Origin: Flavobacteriaceae bacterium UBA7433
Lineage (GTDB): Bacteria > Bacteroidota > Bacteroidia > Flavobacteriales > Flavobacteriaceae
DNA length: 13,890 bases
Direction of reading: 5' to 3'
Assembly: GCA_002477565.1 (NCBI GenBank)
Contig: DLQL01000060.1
Span: 1,870 to 15,759, forward strand
A model generated the notes under the pieces. The model saw nothing but the letters and a program-made list of their open reading frames with translations. It was not told the origin of the DNA and made no database searches. The translations under genes and the position numbers were made by a program. How positions within the stretch are numbered: the first letter of the stretch is position 1; each line of letters opens with the position of its first letter. This document shows positions 1 to 7,761 of this stretch, piece after piece.

Positions 1-60
1 TAGATTTTCATCGAAAGGAAATAATGTTGTTTGCCAAATTGTACCATCTTACATGTAAAA
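1..60 (+). other. Left edge: short upstream region of the bat cluster
   Basis: No coding frame of useful length enters from the left edge. The window opens with TAG, which could be the stop codon of an upstream gene, but this cannot be tested here. In related Bacteroidetes the gene before the DUF58 gene is usually moxR, so a moxR stop close to this edge is an expectation, not an observation. No convincing TAnnTTTG promoter element was seen. Confidence 0.3.
49..58. repeat. 10-base perfect palindrome before the first start codon
   Basis: TTACATGTAA is its own reverse complement and ends two bases before the ATG at 61. A 10-base palindrome can arise by chance in A+T-rich DNA. It could be a protein-binding site or a weak RNA structure at the translation start, but nothing else supports a role. 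Confidence 0.3.
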
Positions 61-933
61 ATGGAGACCAAAGAGATACTTAAAAAAGTCCGTAAAATTG
101 AGATCAAAACACGCCGTCTCTCGGACCATATTTTTTCTGGAGAATACCACAGTTCTTTCAAAGGAAGAGGAATGACCTTTAGCGAGGTACGCGATTATCA
201 ATTTGGAGACGACATTCGAAACATCGACTGGAATGTGACCGCTCGTTACCACCAACCCTATGTAAAAGTATTTGAAGAAGAAAGAGAATTGACCATGATG
301 CTTTTGGTAGACATCAGTGGTTCTGAGCATTTTGGGACAAGCGCACAATTCAAAAAAGATACGGTGACAGAAATTGCAGCTACCCTTGCTTTTTCTGCCA
401 TTCAAAACAATGACAAAGTAGGTTTGATTTTGTTTTCAGACGCCATCGAACTTTTTATTCCACCCAAAAAAGGCAAAAGTCACGTGCTACGCATCATTAG
501 AGAATTGGTAGATTTTAAGCCACAAAGCAAAAAGACAAACATCGACGAGGCCTTGAAATATTTGTCCAATGTCATGACCAAAAAAGCCATTGTCTTTGTC
601 CTTTCCGATTTTATGGACGCTTCTTACGAACAGACCTTAAAAATCGCAGGAAAAAAACACGACATTACGGGAGTCCGAGTCTACGACCAGTTTGACGAAA
701 CAATTCCCAACTTAGGGCTCGTTCCCATGTTGGATGCCGAAACGGGCATTGTGACCCTCGCAAACACGGGATCCAAAAAGGTTCGCAATGCCTATGCAGA
801 AAACTACCGCGCTACCAAAAAATTTTACGAAAACGCCTTTCGAAAAAGCGGATCTGGGTTTTTGAGTACTCGTGTTGATGAAAGCTATGTAAAAAAATTA
901 TTGGGCTACTTCAAGCAAAAAGGAGGCAACTAA
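61..933 (+). CDS. DUF58 family protein with VWA-like core (Bat/MoxR cluster)
   Basis: A cytosolic protein of 290 residues with no signal peptide or membrane segment. The DUF58 hallmark RDYQFGDDIRNIDW is at residues 44-57. A VWA-like fold follows, with a MIDAS-like DISGS (D84, S86, S88) after a hydrophobic strand and a later LSDF (D183). DUF58 proteins are encoded next to MoxR AAA+ ATPases and are thought to work with them in assembling or activating protein complexes, but the reaction is not defined. The ATG at 61 is preferred because family members start METKE/LLKKVRKIEIKTR. An in-frame TTG at 31 would add ten residues that do not look like the family. A 42-base gap to the next gene on the same strand fits an operon. 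Confidence 0.9.
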   Translation: METKEILKKVRKIEIKTRRLSDHIFSGEYHSSFKGRGMTFSEVRDYQFGDDIRNIDWNVTARYHQPYVKVFEEERELTMMLLVDISGSEHFGTSAQFKKDTVTEIAATLAFSAIQNNDKVGLILFSDAIELFIPPKKGKSHVLRIIRELVDFKPQSKKTNIDEALKYLSNVMTKKAIVFVLSDFMDASYEQTLKIAGKKHDITGVRVYDQFDETIPNLGLVPMLDAETGIVTLANTGSKKVRNAYAENYRATKKFYENAFRKSGSGFLSTRVDESYVKKLLGYFKQKGGN

Positions 934-975
934 AAACCACATGGAAATTTAAAAGTCGCAAAAGAACGCATTGCA

Positions 976-2586
976 ATGAAACGAACACTTCCTTACATCT
1001 TATTCCTACTCTCTTTTGCAGGGTTCTCCCAAGAGGACTCCTCCATTTCCGTTTCCTTGGATACCGCACGCATTCGACTGGGAGAAACGTTGGAATACAC
1101 GATCTCTGTAAAAGGCATTGGCAATGTAGGCTTTCCAAAATTGGAGCGCTTGGGGGCTTTGGAACTGCTTTCCTCCAAAAAAGCAGACACTTTTTCTGAC
1201 AGGTTGGAAAAAAAATACCTGCTAACCGGTTTTGACAGCGGCAGTTTTTATGTCCCAAAACAGCAAGTTTTTCTCCAAGACAAAGCCTATTTTACAGATT
1301 CGCTTTTGGTTCAAGTGGCAACGGTAGCTGTGGACACGCTCAAGCAAAAACCATTTGCCAACAAGCCAATTGTCGAGGAGCCTTGGGTTTTTGATGATTT
1401 CATACCTTATTTGAGCAATGTGTTCCTTTTGTTGGGCATTTTACTTCTTTTGGCGGCCGGTTATTTTGTGTACAAAAAATACTACAAAAAGGAAACGGCA
1501 CCTCCAAAGGAAAGCATTCCGGCTTACCGAGAAGCCCTCCAAAAACTGGCACAGCTCGACAAAAAGCAGCTCTGGCAAAACAACCAAACAAAGGCTTATT
1601 ACGTTGAGCTCACAGAGATTGTGAGGGTTTATATTGGCCGGGAAGTAGGAATTCATACCTTGGAGGCAACGACCGCAGAATTGATCCCCTTATTACAGCA
1701 AGCAAACCGCTCCAAAGAAATAGGAATCGCGCCGAAGTCGGTCGAAAGCCTTGCCGGCTTGTTGAAAAACGCAGACTTTGTTAAGTTTGCCAAACTGAGA
1801 CCCCTTTCCCACGCCATTCAAAATGACAGAAGAGTCGCGGAAAAACTCTTACAAGACTTAGAAGCGGTCCTCCAAAAGCACAAACAAGCATCGGTCTTGG
1901 CAACAGAGGTGGAAGCAAGCGATTTTGAAAAGAAGTCCGTGCTGCTGCAAAAAGGGAAAAAGAAAAAAACGATTTTGTATTTCGCAATTGTTTTGGCGGC
2001 TATCAGCACAATTCTGTGGTTGTTTACAAATAACTCTAGCGACCAAAACAACAGCTCAAAGAAATCTTATAACAGCAGTGGAAACCTGCAAGAACTAGCC
2101 CCTGACAAATGGCAAGTGTACTCTTTTGGAGACCCTCCATTGACCATGCGCGCTCCTATGAACATCCCTTTGCAATCTGACACAGTCCCTCTTCAGGCTC
2201 AAAGTGTTTTGGAAACGGTTGGCATCTACAGGTATGACAATGCAGCGGCGCAAATGGAAGTAACAGTAACTGTTCTGAGCTATGTCCCTGAAATCGCACC
2301 TCAATTAGAACAAGTATTGCAAACAACCCTTCAAAGCATGCAAGACCAAAAAGAAATTGAAAATTTCGAATACGAACGACAACCAGCAGTTTTGAAAAAC
2401 AAGCTTTCAGGTGCTTTTTTATCGGGAAAATTCAGTCAAAAAGGGACTGAAAAGACCTTCAGACTCATCGGTTTTTCCAAAGAAAATAAACGATGGCAAG
2501 TGCTGACAATTTGCAAGGCAGCGTCCGAAGAAACGCAAACCCTTTTGAACACGATGCTCAACAGCATCGGCATAGAAATAGAATAA
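976..2586 (+). CDS. BatD-like membrane protein with extra C-terminal domain
   Basis: 536 residues. A signal peptide (about 1-18, cleavage before Q19) leads to a beta-rich, Ig-like BatD-type domain (about 22-120). The motif IVEEPWVFDDF (132-142), typical of the flavobacterial Bat-cluster protein at this position, comes next, then a membrane segment (148-166). A helical cytoplasmic domain follows (about 180-302), with YYVEL at 208-212, Y219, T228 and DFVKFA at 267-272. A second membrane segment (332-350) and a Ser/Asn-rich linker then carry a folded-looking domain (about 375-536), which topology places in the periplasm. From memory, most relatives are shorter and end soon after the helical domain, so the last 200 residues look like an addition. 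Its strand/helix pattern loosely recalls the Mog1/PsbP/DcrB (DUF1795) fold, which is a weak inference. The stop codon abuts the batA start. Confidence 0.8.
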   Translation: MKRTLPYILFLLSFAGFSQEDSSISVSLDTARIRLGETLEYTISVKGIGNVGFPKLERLGALELLSSKKADTFSDRLEKKYLLTGFDSGSFYVPKQQVFLQDKAYFTDSLLVQVATVAVDTLKQKPFANKPIVEEPWVFDDFIPYLSNVFLLLGILLLLAAGYFVYKKYYKKETAPPKESIPAYREALQKLAQLDKKQLWQNNQTKAYYVELTEIVRVYIGREVGIHTLEATTAELIPLLQQANRSKEIGIAPKSVESLAGLLKNADFVKFAKLRPLSHAIQNDRRVAEKLLQDLEAVLQKHKQASVLATEVEASDFEKKSVLLQKGKKKKTILYFAIVLAAISTILWLFTNNSSDQNNSSKKSYNSSGNLQELAPDKWQVYSFGDPPLTMRAPMNIPLQSDTVPLQAQSVLETVGIYRYDNAAAQMEVTVTVLSYVPEIAPQLEQVLQTTLQSMQDQKEIENFEYERQPAVLKNKLSGAFLSGKFSQKGTEKTFRLIGFSKENKRWQVLTICKAASEETQTLLNTMLNSIGIEIE

Positions 2587-3594
2587 ATGATGAATTGGAC
2601 AAATTTTGAATTTGAGAATCCAGGTTTTTTGTGGGGGCTATTGAGCTTGCCACTTTTGGCATTTTGGTTTTTTTATACGGCCCGAAGAAACAGCGCGACC
2701 TTGACCGTGTCTTCCACCCGTGGATTTGCAGCCCAAAAGTCGCTCGTAGCTCAATTGAAACCCGCTTTGTACCTGTTGAGGTTGCTAGCCCTCTCGATGC
2801 TGTTTGTCGCTTTGGCGCGGCCTCGAAATGTGTCTGTTAGCAAACGCACCAAAACCAATAAGGGAATCGACATCGTCATGGCGATCGATGTTTCTGGAAG
2901 TATGTTGGCAAAAGATTTGAAACCAAACCGTTTGGAAGCCCTCAAAAGGGTCGCCTCCGATTTTGTAAGCCGACGCCCCAACGACCGCATTGGAATTGTG
3001 GTCTATGCAGGGGAAAGTTTTACACAAACGCCCATTACAAGCGACAAAGGGATTGTAAACAGGACCATTGATGCCATTCAATACGGACAGATCGAAGACG
3101 GAACTGCCATCGGTATGGGTTTGGGGTCCTCGATCAACAGACTAAAAGACAGCAAGGCCAAAAGCAAAGTGATTATTTTGTTGACAGACGGTGTGAATAC
3201 AGCCGGATTTATCGATCCAAGAACCGCAACAGAATTGGCTAAAGAGTTGAAAATCAAAGTCTACACCATTGCGATTGGAACCAACGGGATGGCTCCTTTC
3301 CCCTACGCAAAAGACCACAGGGGGAATTTGTTGTTTAGAAATCAAAAAGTAGAGATAGACGAAGCCTTGTTGAAACACATAGCAAAAGAAACCTCTGGAA
3401 AATACTTTCGAGCGACCAACAACTCCAAGTTAAAAGCCATTTACGACGAAATCAACAAGTTGGAAAAAACAAAAGTAGAAGAATTTAAGTATTACAACTA
3501 CCAGGAACAGTTTCGACAATTCGTGTTGGCAGCGATTGGGCTGTTGCTCTTGGAATTTCTTTTGAGAAACACAGTTTTTCGAAGTTTTATTTGA
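2587..3594 (+). CDS. batA: BatA, VWA-domain inner-membrane protein
   Basis: 335 residues. Two membrane segments (about 13-30 and 59-78) precede a VWA domain (about 93-300), and a third segment lies at 311-327. All MIDAS positions are present: DVSGS (D101, S103, S105), T173 in DGTAIG, and D201 in LLTDG, so divalent-metal-dependent binding of a partner is likely. The loop between the first two segments is rich in Arg and Lys, as is the C-terminus, which predicts an outside N-terminus and a periplasmic VWA domain. Bat proteins were named for aerotolerance in Bacteroides fragilis, but their biochemical role is unknown. The ATG directly follows the previous stop codon (TAAATGATG). A second ATG one codon on is an equally good start. 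BatB, encoded next, is a clear paralog. Confidence 0.93.
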   Translation: MMNWTNFEFENPGFLWGLLSLPLLAFWFFYTARRNSATLTVSSTRGFAAQKSLVAQLKPALYLLRLLALSMLFVALARPRNVSVSKRTKTNKGIDIVMAIDVSGSMLAKDLKPNRLEALKRVASDFVSRRPNDRIGIVVYAGESFTQTPITSDKGIVNRTIDAIQYGQIEDGTAIGMGLGSSINRLKDSKAKSKVIILLTDGVNTAGFIDPRTATELAKELKIKVYTIAIGTNGMAPFPYAKDHRGNLLFRNQKVEIDEALLKHIAKETSGKYFRATNNSKLKAIYDEINKLEKTKVEEFKYYNYQEQFRQFVLAAIGLLLLEFLLRNTVFRSFI

Positions 3595-3623
3595 AAAAAT
3601 CACAAATGATACCCATTTAGAAA

Positions 3624-4664
3624 ATGTACAAATTAGAAGCACCTATATATTTTTATTTTTTTGCAGTCCTCCTCCTCGTGTTGTTCGTGTTTGTTGGGGA
3701 TGTTTTGTGGAAAAGGAAAAAGCAACGGTATTTTGCCGAGGCGGGATTGTTGTCCAAAATAGCACCGACAACCTCCACGTTTAAAGCGATTTTAAAAGTA
3801 GTGATTTTCTCCTTGGGGCTTTCTTTTTTGATTCTGTCCTTGGTCAATCCAAAAATGGGCACCAAATTAAAAACAGTAAAACGAGAAGGAGTAGACATCG
3901 TATTTGCTTTGGACGTATCCAAAAGCATGTTGGCAGAAGACATCGCCCCAAACCGATTGGAAAAGTCCAAGCAAATCATATCCAAGGTTATCGAAAACTT
4001 GGGAAGTGATCGCATTGGAGTCATTGTCTATGCGGGGAGTGCATACCCCTTACTGCCAATCACTACGGACCACGCATCTGCAAAAATGTTTTTGCAAAAT
4101 GCGAATCCAGACATGGTGTCAAGTCAAGGAACCGCCATCAACGAGGCGCTGGATTTGGCAAAAACCTATTACAACAACGACGATCAAACCAACAAATTTT
4201 TGATCATCCTATCCGATGGAGAAGACCATGAAGCGCAGACAGCTTCCCTTGCTGAAACCCTGACAGAAAGCGGAGTTAAAGTGTTTACTGTAGGTGTGGG
4301 AACCGAATCAGGACAGCCCATTCCCCTTCGAAAAAACGGACGCATGACCTACAAAAAGGACCGAAAAGGAGAGGTGGTTATCACCCAACGGCATGCGGAG
4401 GTTTTGAAAGAAATCGCCGAAAAGACACAAGGACGCTATATAGATGGAAACCGAACTGAAAAACCGGTCAACGCCATCGTTGACGTGATTGCCAATGCAC
4501 AAAAACACGAGTTTGAAACCAAACAATTTTCAGATTACAAAGATCAGTTTCAATGGTTTGTTGCCCTTGGGATGTTCTTTTTGTTGCTCGATGTATTTTT
4601 GCACGAGAAGAAAACCAAATGGCTGCAAAAAATGGATTTGTTTCACGAACAAAAAAAGAAATAA
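3624..4664 (+). CDS. batB: BatB, VWA-domain inner-membrane protein
   Basis: 346 residues, with the same plan as BatA: a membrane segment at about 8-28, a strongly basic loop (KRKKQR at 30-35), a second segment at about 56-75, a VWA domain (about 89-300), and a C-terminal segment (311-326) followed by a lysine-rich tail. The MIDAS is complete: DVSKS (D97, S99, S101), T170 in QGTAIN, and D198 in LSDGE. Charge distribution again places the VWA domain in the periplasm. The shared stretch around the MIDAS, SML-A-D-PNRLE-K, shows that batA and batB arose by tandem duplication, as in most bat operons. The tail (327-346, many Lys) is longer than in BatA and would face the cytoplasm. The gap after batA is 29 bases. 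Confidence 0.93.
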   Translation: MYKLEAPIYFYFFAVLLLVLFVFVGDVLWKRKKQRYFAEAGLLSKIAPTTSTFKAILKVVIFSLGLSFLILSLVNPKMGTKLKTVKREGVDIVFALDVSKSMLAEDIAPNRLEKSKQIISKVIENLGSDRIGVIVYAGSAYPLLPITTDHASAKMFLQNANPDMVSSQGTAINEALDLAKTYYNNDDQTNKFLIILSDGEDHEAQTASLAETLTESGVKVFTVGVGTESGQPIPLRKNGRMTYKKDRKGEVVITQRHAEVLKEIAEKTQGRYIDGNRTEKPVNAIVDVIANAQKHEFETKQFSDYKDQFQWFVALGMFFLLLDVFLHEKKTKWLQKMDLFHEQKKK

Positions 4665-4711
4665 GCAAAGCCATTCAACCATCGTTGAACGACTTTTTCA
4701 AAAAGAAACAC

Positions 4712-5371
4712 ATGAACATACGATACTTACTTCTACTCTTTCTTTGCAGTTTTTCTGCCTTTGCTCAGCAAGACACACTTGTTGCGCAGCGTGAAGCACG
4801 TCGCTTTGTAAGAGAAGGAAACGAGCTGTACAAAAACAAAAAACTTACAGAGGCTGTCATATCCTATAAAAAAGCCACGGAAAAAACGGCAACCTATTTC
4901 AAAGCAGCCCACAATTTAGGAAACGCTTTGTACAAACAAGCCAACTACAAAGAAGCAATCACGCAATACGAGTTGGCGTTGAAAGGCGCGAAATCAGCTC
5001 AAGAAAAGGCACAGACCTATCACAATATTGGCAATGCACATGTTGCCGAAAAGAACTTTGAAAAGGCGGTTGAGGCGTTTAAAAACAGCTTGCGCAACAA
5101 CCCCAAAGACGAAGAAACCCGCTACAATTTGGCCCATGCCCTCCAACAGTTGAAAAAACAAGAAGAACAAACAAATAAAAACAAGCAAGACCCTCCTTCA
5201 GCCTACGCCAAAAGAATGAAAAAGAAGGCCGATGCCTTGTTGGAAAAGTTTCAGTTTAAAAAAGCGTTGGAACTCATGGACAAAGCTTTGTTAAAAGACA
5301 AAACAGTGGCGAACTACAAAGACTACATGAAAAAATTGGAATCCGTAATTGAAATAAAAGAAGCACGATGA
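4712..5371 (+). CDS. batC: BatC, secreted TPR protein
   Basis: 219 residues. The signal peptide is MNIRYLLLLFLCSFSAFA, cut before Q19. At least three TPR units follow (about 28-61, 62-95 and 101-134), with the usual small and aromatic positions such as AAHNLGNALYKQANYKEAI (65-83). After a charged linker (148-160) a fourth helical hairpin with TPR character appears (about 164-200). TPR proteins act as scaffolds, and in the Bat cluster BatC is thought to bind the periplasmic VWA proteins. The frame is open upstream to a GTG at 4553 inside batB, but only the ATG at 4712 gives a signal peptide. An A-rich AAAAAGAAACAC precedes it, with no Shine-Dalgarno site. The last four bases overlap the next gene (ATGA). 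The C-terminal EKDW tail known from flavobacterial BatC is absent here and is encoded by the next gene instead. Confidence 0.88.
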   Translation: MNIRYLLLLFLCSFSAFAQQDTLVAQREARRFVREGNELYKNKKLTEAVISYKKATEKTATYFKAAHNLGNALYKQANYKEAITQYELALKGAKSAQEKAQTYHNIGNAHVAEKNFEKAVEAFKNSLRNNPKDEETRYNLAHALQQLKKQEEQTNKNKQDPPSAYAKRMKKKADALLEKFQFKKALELMDKALLKDKTVANYKDYMKKLESVIEIKEAR

Positions 5372-5907
5372 AAAAATTAGTACTGGGGTTTTTCTTTTTT
5401 GCGAGCTTGACTTTACAAGCACAATTAAGCGCAATCGGTTATTTTAACAAGGGCGGAAAAGAGTTTGTTCACAGCAAATTAGAAAAAGCCATTGCAACCG
5501 TTGATGACGGGTTGAAAAAATTTCCGACAGATGCCGCTTTGAATGCTTTGCGAAAAAAGTTGGAAGAAGAAAAGAAAAAGAAAGATCAAAACAAAGACAA
5601 GAAGGACCAAGAAAAAAAACAACAAGACCAGAAAGAACAAGACAAAAAAGACCAGGAGAAAAAAGACCAAGAAAAAAAGGAACAAGACAAAAAAGACCAG
5701 GAGAAAAAAGAACAAGACCAGAAGGACCAAGCTAAAAAAGACCAAGAAAAAAAGGAGCAGCAAAAACCACAGCCACTCAAAATGACTGCTGAACAGATAA
5801 AACAGTTGTTAGAAACCATGAACAATGAAGAAAAAAAGACACAAAAGAAAGTAAATGCTCAAAAGATAAAAGGGCAGCAAAAAAAATCCCAAGAAAAAGA
5901 CTGGTAA
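5368..5907 (+). CDS. Small secreted BatC-like protein with Lys/Asp/Gln pentad repeat
   Basis: 179 residues. The signal peptide (1-18) is cut before Q19. A short helical, TPR-like segment follows (about 20-58, ending GLKKFPTDAALNALRKKL). Residues 71-132 are almost only K, D, E and Q, with eleven uninterrupted five-residue units at 78-132. The conserved-looking C-terminal part runs from KMTAEQIKQLLETMNNEEKK (138-157) to the final EKDW. From memory, flavobacterial BatC proteins join TPRs, a charged stretch and an NNEEKK...EKDW end in one chain. Here those parts are shared between this gene and the preceding one, with a 4-base stop/start overlap that suggests coupled translation. The charged stretch could form a long single alpha helix. 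No enzymatic function is suggested. Confidence 0.8.
   Translation: MKKLVLGFFFFASLTLQAQLSAIGYFNKGGKEFVHSKLEKAIATVDDGLKKFPTDAALNALRKKLEEEKKKKDQNKDKKDQEKKQQDQKEQDKKDQEKKDQEKKEQDKKDQEKKEQDQKDQAKKDQEKKEQQKPQPLKMTAEQIKQLLETMNNEEKKTQKKVNAQKIKGQQKKSQEKDW
5599..5763 (+). repeat. In-frame 15-base tandem repeat coding a pentapeptide array
   Basis: Eleven consecutive codon pentads encode units of the form [KQ]-K-[DEQ]-Q-[DEAQ] (KKDQE, KKEQD, QKDQA and so on; residues 78-132 of the small BatC-like protein). A higher-order 45-base copy is visible: the block starting GACAAAAAAGACCAGGAG at 5641 recurs at 5686. The plus strand is almost free of T here. Such arrays change length by slippage or recombination, so copy number probably differs between strains. 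Confidence 0.9.
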
Positions 5908-5941
5908 GATTCCTCAAAGAACACGAGGCCCCGAGGATCTT
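5906..5941 (+). other. Intercistronic inverted repeat (hairpin) before batD
   Basis: AAGATTCCTC (5906-5915) pairs with GAGGATCTT (5933-5941) as nine base pairs with one bulged T, closing a 17-base loop. The hairpin begins at the stop codon of the pentad-repeat gene and ends 14 bases before the batD ATG. It is followed by A-rich rather than T-rich DNA, so it is not a typical intrinsic terminator. It may stabilise or be a cleavage point in the mRNA, separating expression of upstream and downstream bat genes. Confidence 0.5.
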
Positions 5942-5955
5942 AAAAATTAAAAAAA

Positions 5956-7725
5956 ATGAAATTTAAAGGCACATACATCTTCCTATTGCTGTTGACTCAG
6001 GCTTTGTTTGCTCAAGTAGCTTTCAAGACCAAAGTCAGTAAGAACAAGTTGGGCGTCAATCAAAGACTGCGTGTTGAGTTTACCATCAACAAACAAGGAG
6101 CGGACAATTTTAGCCCTCCAAACTTTAAAACTTTTGAGGTTCTTGGTGGCCCTAGTCAATCGGTCAATCAATCTTGGATCAATGGGAAATCCAGCTATTC
6201 ACAGACCTATAGCTATATCGTATCCCCCATTCGCAAGGGAAACTTACGCATCTCTGGAGCAACCATAACTTACGAGGGAAAACGCATCCAATCCAACACG
6301 GTAAAAGTGCATGTGGTCGAAGCAATTGAACTGCCAAAAGACCCAAACGATCCGGACTACATCGCGAATCAAAACGTGCATTTGGAAGTCTTGGTATCCG
6401 ATACAAAGCCCTATGTTGGCGAGGGAATTTATGTGGAATACCGCTTGTATTTCAGCAACAATGTGGCAATCAGTGACTTTGATTTTAAGGAATTCCCAGC
6501 CTACAAAGGCTTTTGGAATCAAGACATTAAAATCGATCAAATTCAAGTAGAAAACGGCAAATACCAAGGAGAAGACTACCGGTATTTTGCCATTAAAAAA
6601 ACGGTATTGATCCCTCAAAAGTCTGGAAAATTGGTCTTGGAGCCCATCAAAACGGATTTGATCATCGGAGTGCCAACGGGGCGCGGGGACTTTTTTGGCA
6701 ATCCAATTACCAGAAACATTCGAAAATCTTTCAAAACATTTCAAAAGAGAATTCAAGTCAAGCCCTTGCCCACGAAAGGAAAACCAGCAGATTTTATCGG
6801 AGCCGTTGGCGATTTTGATTTGAGAGTAAGCAACAGCAAACAAAGCTTGAAAGCCAATGAATCAACCCAATTGCAAGTTGCTGTTTCGGGAAGAGGAAAC
6901 TTAAAATTATTCAGCTTACCCGGCATTGCAACTCCGAATGAATTGGAAGTTTACACGCCCGAGCACAAAGAAAATTTAAAGACTTCCGTCGCCGGCATCA
7001 AAGGGCTAAAAGGAAAAATTTACGACCAATACACTGTCGTGCCTCAATTCAAAGGAAAATACAAAATTCCAACAGTCTCTTTTTCCTATTTCAATCCGAA
7101 AGAAGAGAAATACCACACCCTCACTTCTGAGGAACTGCTCATTCACGTGACGGAAGGCAAGGACTTGCCAACGGATTCTGGCGGGACAAAAAGCGCCAAC
7201 AATCAAAAACCTGTAGCAGCTAACAACGATTTTAGGTACCTTCAAAACAGCACGTTTTTTGTGGAGAAAGAAAGTGCTTCTTTTTTCAAATCGACTCTTT
7301 TTTATGTGCTGCTACTCCTGCCTTTGCTCCTAATTCCTTTGGGAGTTCTACTGGGGAAAAAACAAAAAGCAAGGGCCCGTGATCTGATCGGAAACAGAAC
7401 TCGAAAAGCGGACAAATTGGCCCGCAAATACCTCTCGATTGCCAAAAAAGAATTGGGTAAAAAAGAAGCATTTTACGTGGCTTTGGAAAAGGCATTGCAC
7501 AATTATTTGAAGGCAAAGTTACAGATAGAGACTGCCGAAATCAGCAAAGAACGCATAACTGAATTGTTGGAAAGAAGAGGCGTTTCTTCTCAAACTATCG
7601 CTGCATTTATAGCCGTTTTGGACGACTGTGATTTTGCAAGATACGCACCCGTGTCCAAGGTGACCACACAGCAAGAATACGACAAAGCCAAAGAGATCAT
7701 CTCCAAACTGGACAAACAGTTATAA
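5956..7725 (+). CDS. batD: BatD, periplasmic receptor-like membrane protein
   Basis: 589 residues. The signal peptide (1-19, cut before Q20) leads to a long periplasmic region (20-445) of beta-rich, probably Ig-like repeats, as in the BatD/oxygen-tolerance family. An example is the family-like start VAFKTKVSKNKLGVNQRLRV. One membrane segment (446-466) follows, bounded by the basic KKQKARARD. The cytoplasmic tail (468-589) is helical and matches the helical domain of the BatD-like protein encoded at 976-2586: FYVAL (506-510) against YYVEL, Y517 against Y219, T526 against T228, and DFARYA (559-564) against DFVKFA. BatD probably links periplasmic VWA and TPR partners with cytosolic factors, which is inference. 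The start lies in an A-rich run (TTAAAAAAAATG). Length and domain plan are normal for the family. Confidence 0.93.
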   Translation: MKFKGTYIFLLLLTQALFAQVAFKTKVSKNKLGVNQRLRVEFTINKQGADNFSPPNFKTFEVLGGPSQSVNQSWINGKSSYSQTYSYIVSPIRKGNLRISGATITYEGKRIQSNTVKVHVVEAIELPKDPNDPDYIANQNVHLEVLVSDTKPYVGEGIYVEYRLYFSNNVAISDFDFKEFPAYKGFWNQDIKIDQIQVENGKYQGEDYRYFAIKKTVLIPQKSGKLVLEPIKTDLIIGVPTGRGDFFGNPITRNIRKSFKTFQKRIQVKPLPTKGKPADFIGAVGDFDLRVSNSKQSLKANESTQLQVAVSGRGNLKLFSLPGIATPNELEVYTPEHKENLKTSVAGIKGLKGKIYDQYTVVPQFKGKYKIPTVSFSYFNPKEEKYHTLTSEELLIHVTEGKDLPTDSGGTKSANNQKPVAANNDFRYLQNSTFFVEKESASFFKSTLFYVLLLLPLLLIPLGVLLGKKQKARARDLIGNRTRKADKLARKYLSIAKKELGKKEAFYVALEKALHNYLKAKLQIETAEISKERITELLERRGVSSQTIAAFIAVLDDCDFARYAPVSKVTTQQEYDKAKEIISKLDKQL

Positions 7726-7761
7726 AAGACCGGCAACGGAGGAACCGAAAAAAAACCAAAC

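Noticed and set aside
31..60. TTG start giving the DUF58 protein ten more residues
   Set aside because: The extra residues MPNCTILHVK do not resemble the family, while the ATG at 61 gives its typical start.
3604..3618. AAATG/CATTT inverted repeat between batA and batB
   Set aside because: Five A/T-rich pairs are expected by chance and there is no context to support a role.
4553..4711. Upstream GTG extension of batC inside batB
   Set aside because: It would bury the signal peptide 53 residues into the protein; the ATG at 4712 is right.
5479..5763. Minus-strand frame coding a Leu/Phe/Val-rich, membrane-like protein
   Set aside because: It is the mirror image of the Lys/Asp/Gln codon repeat on the plus strand; the hydrophobic pattern is an artefact.
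5599..5763. CRISPR-like repeat array
   Set aside because: Units are 15 bases, contiguous and in frame with no spacers; it is a coding repeat.
6244..6843. 199-codon minus-strand open frame opposite batD
   Set aside because: No recognisable domain or promoter was seen, and the plus-strand batD is a full-length family member here.
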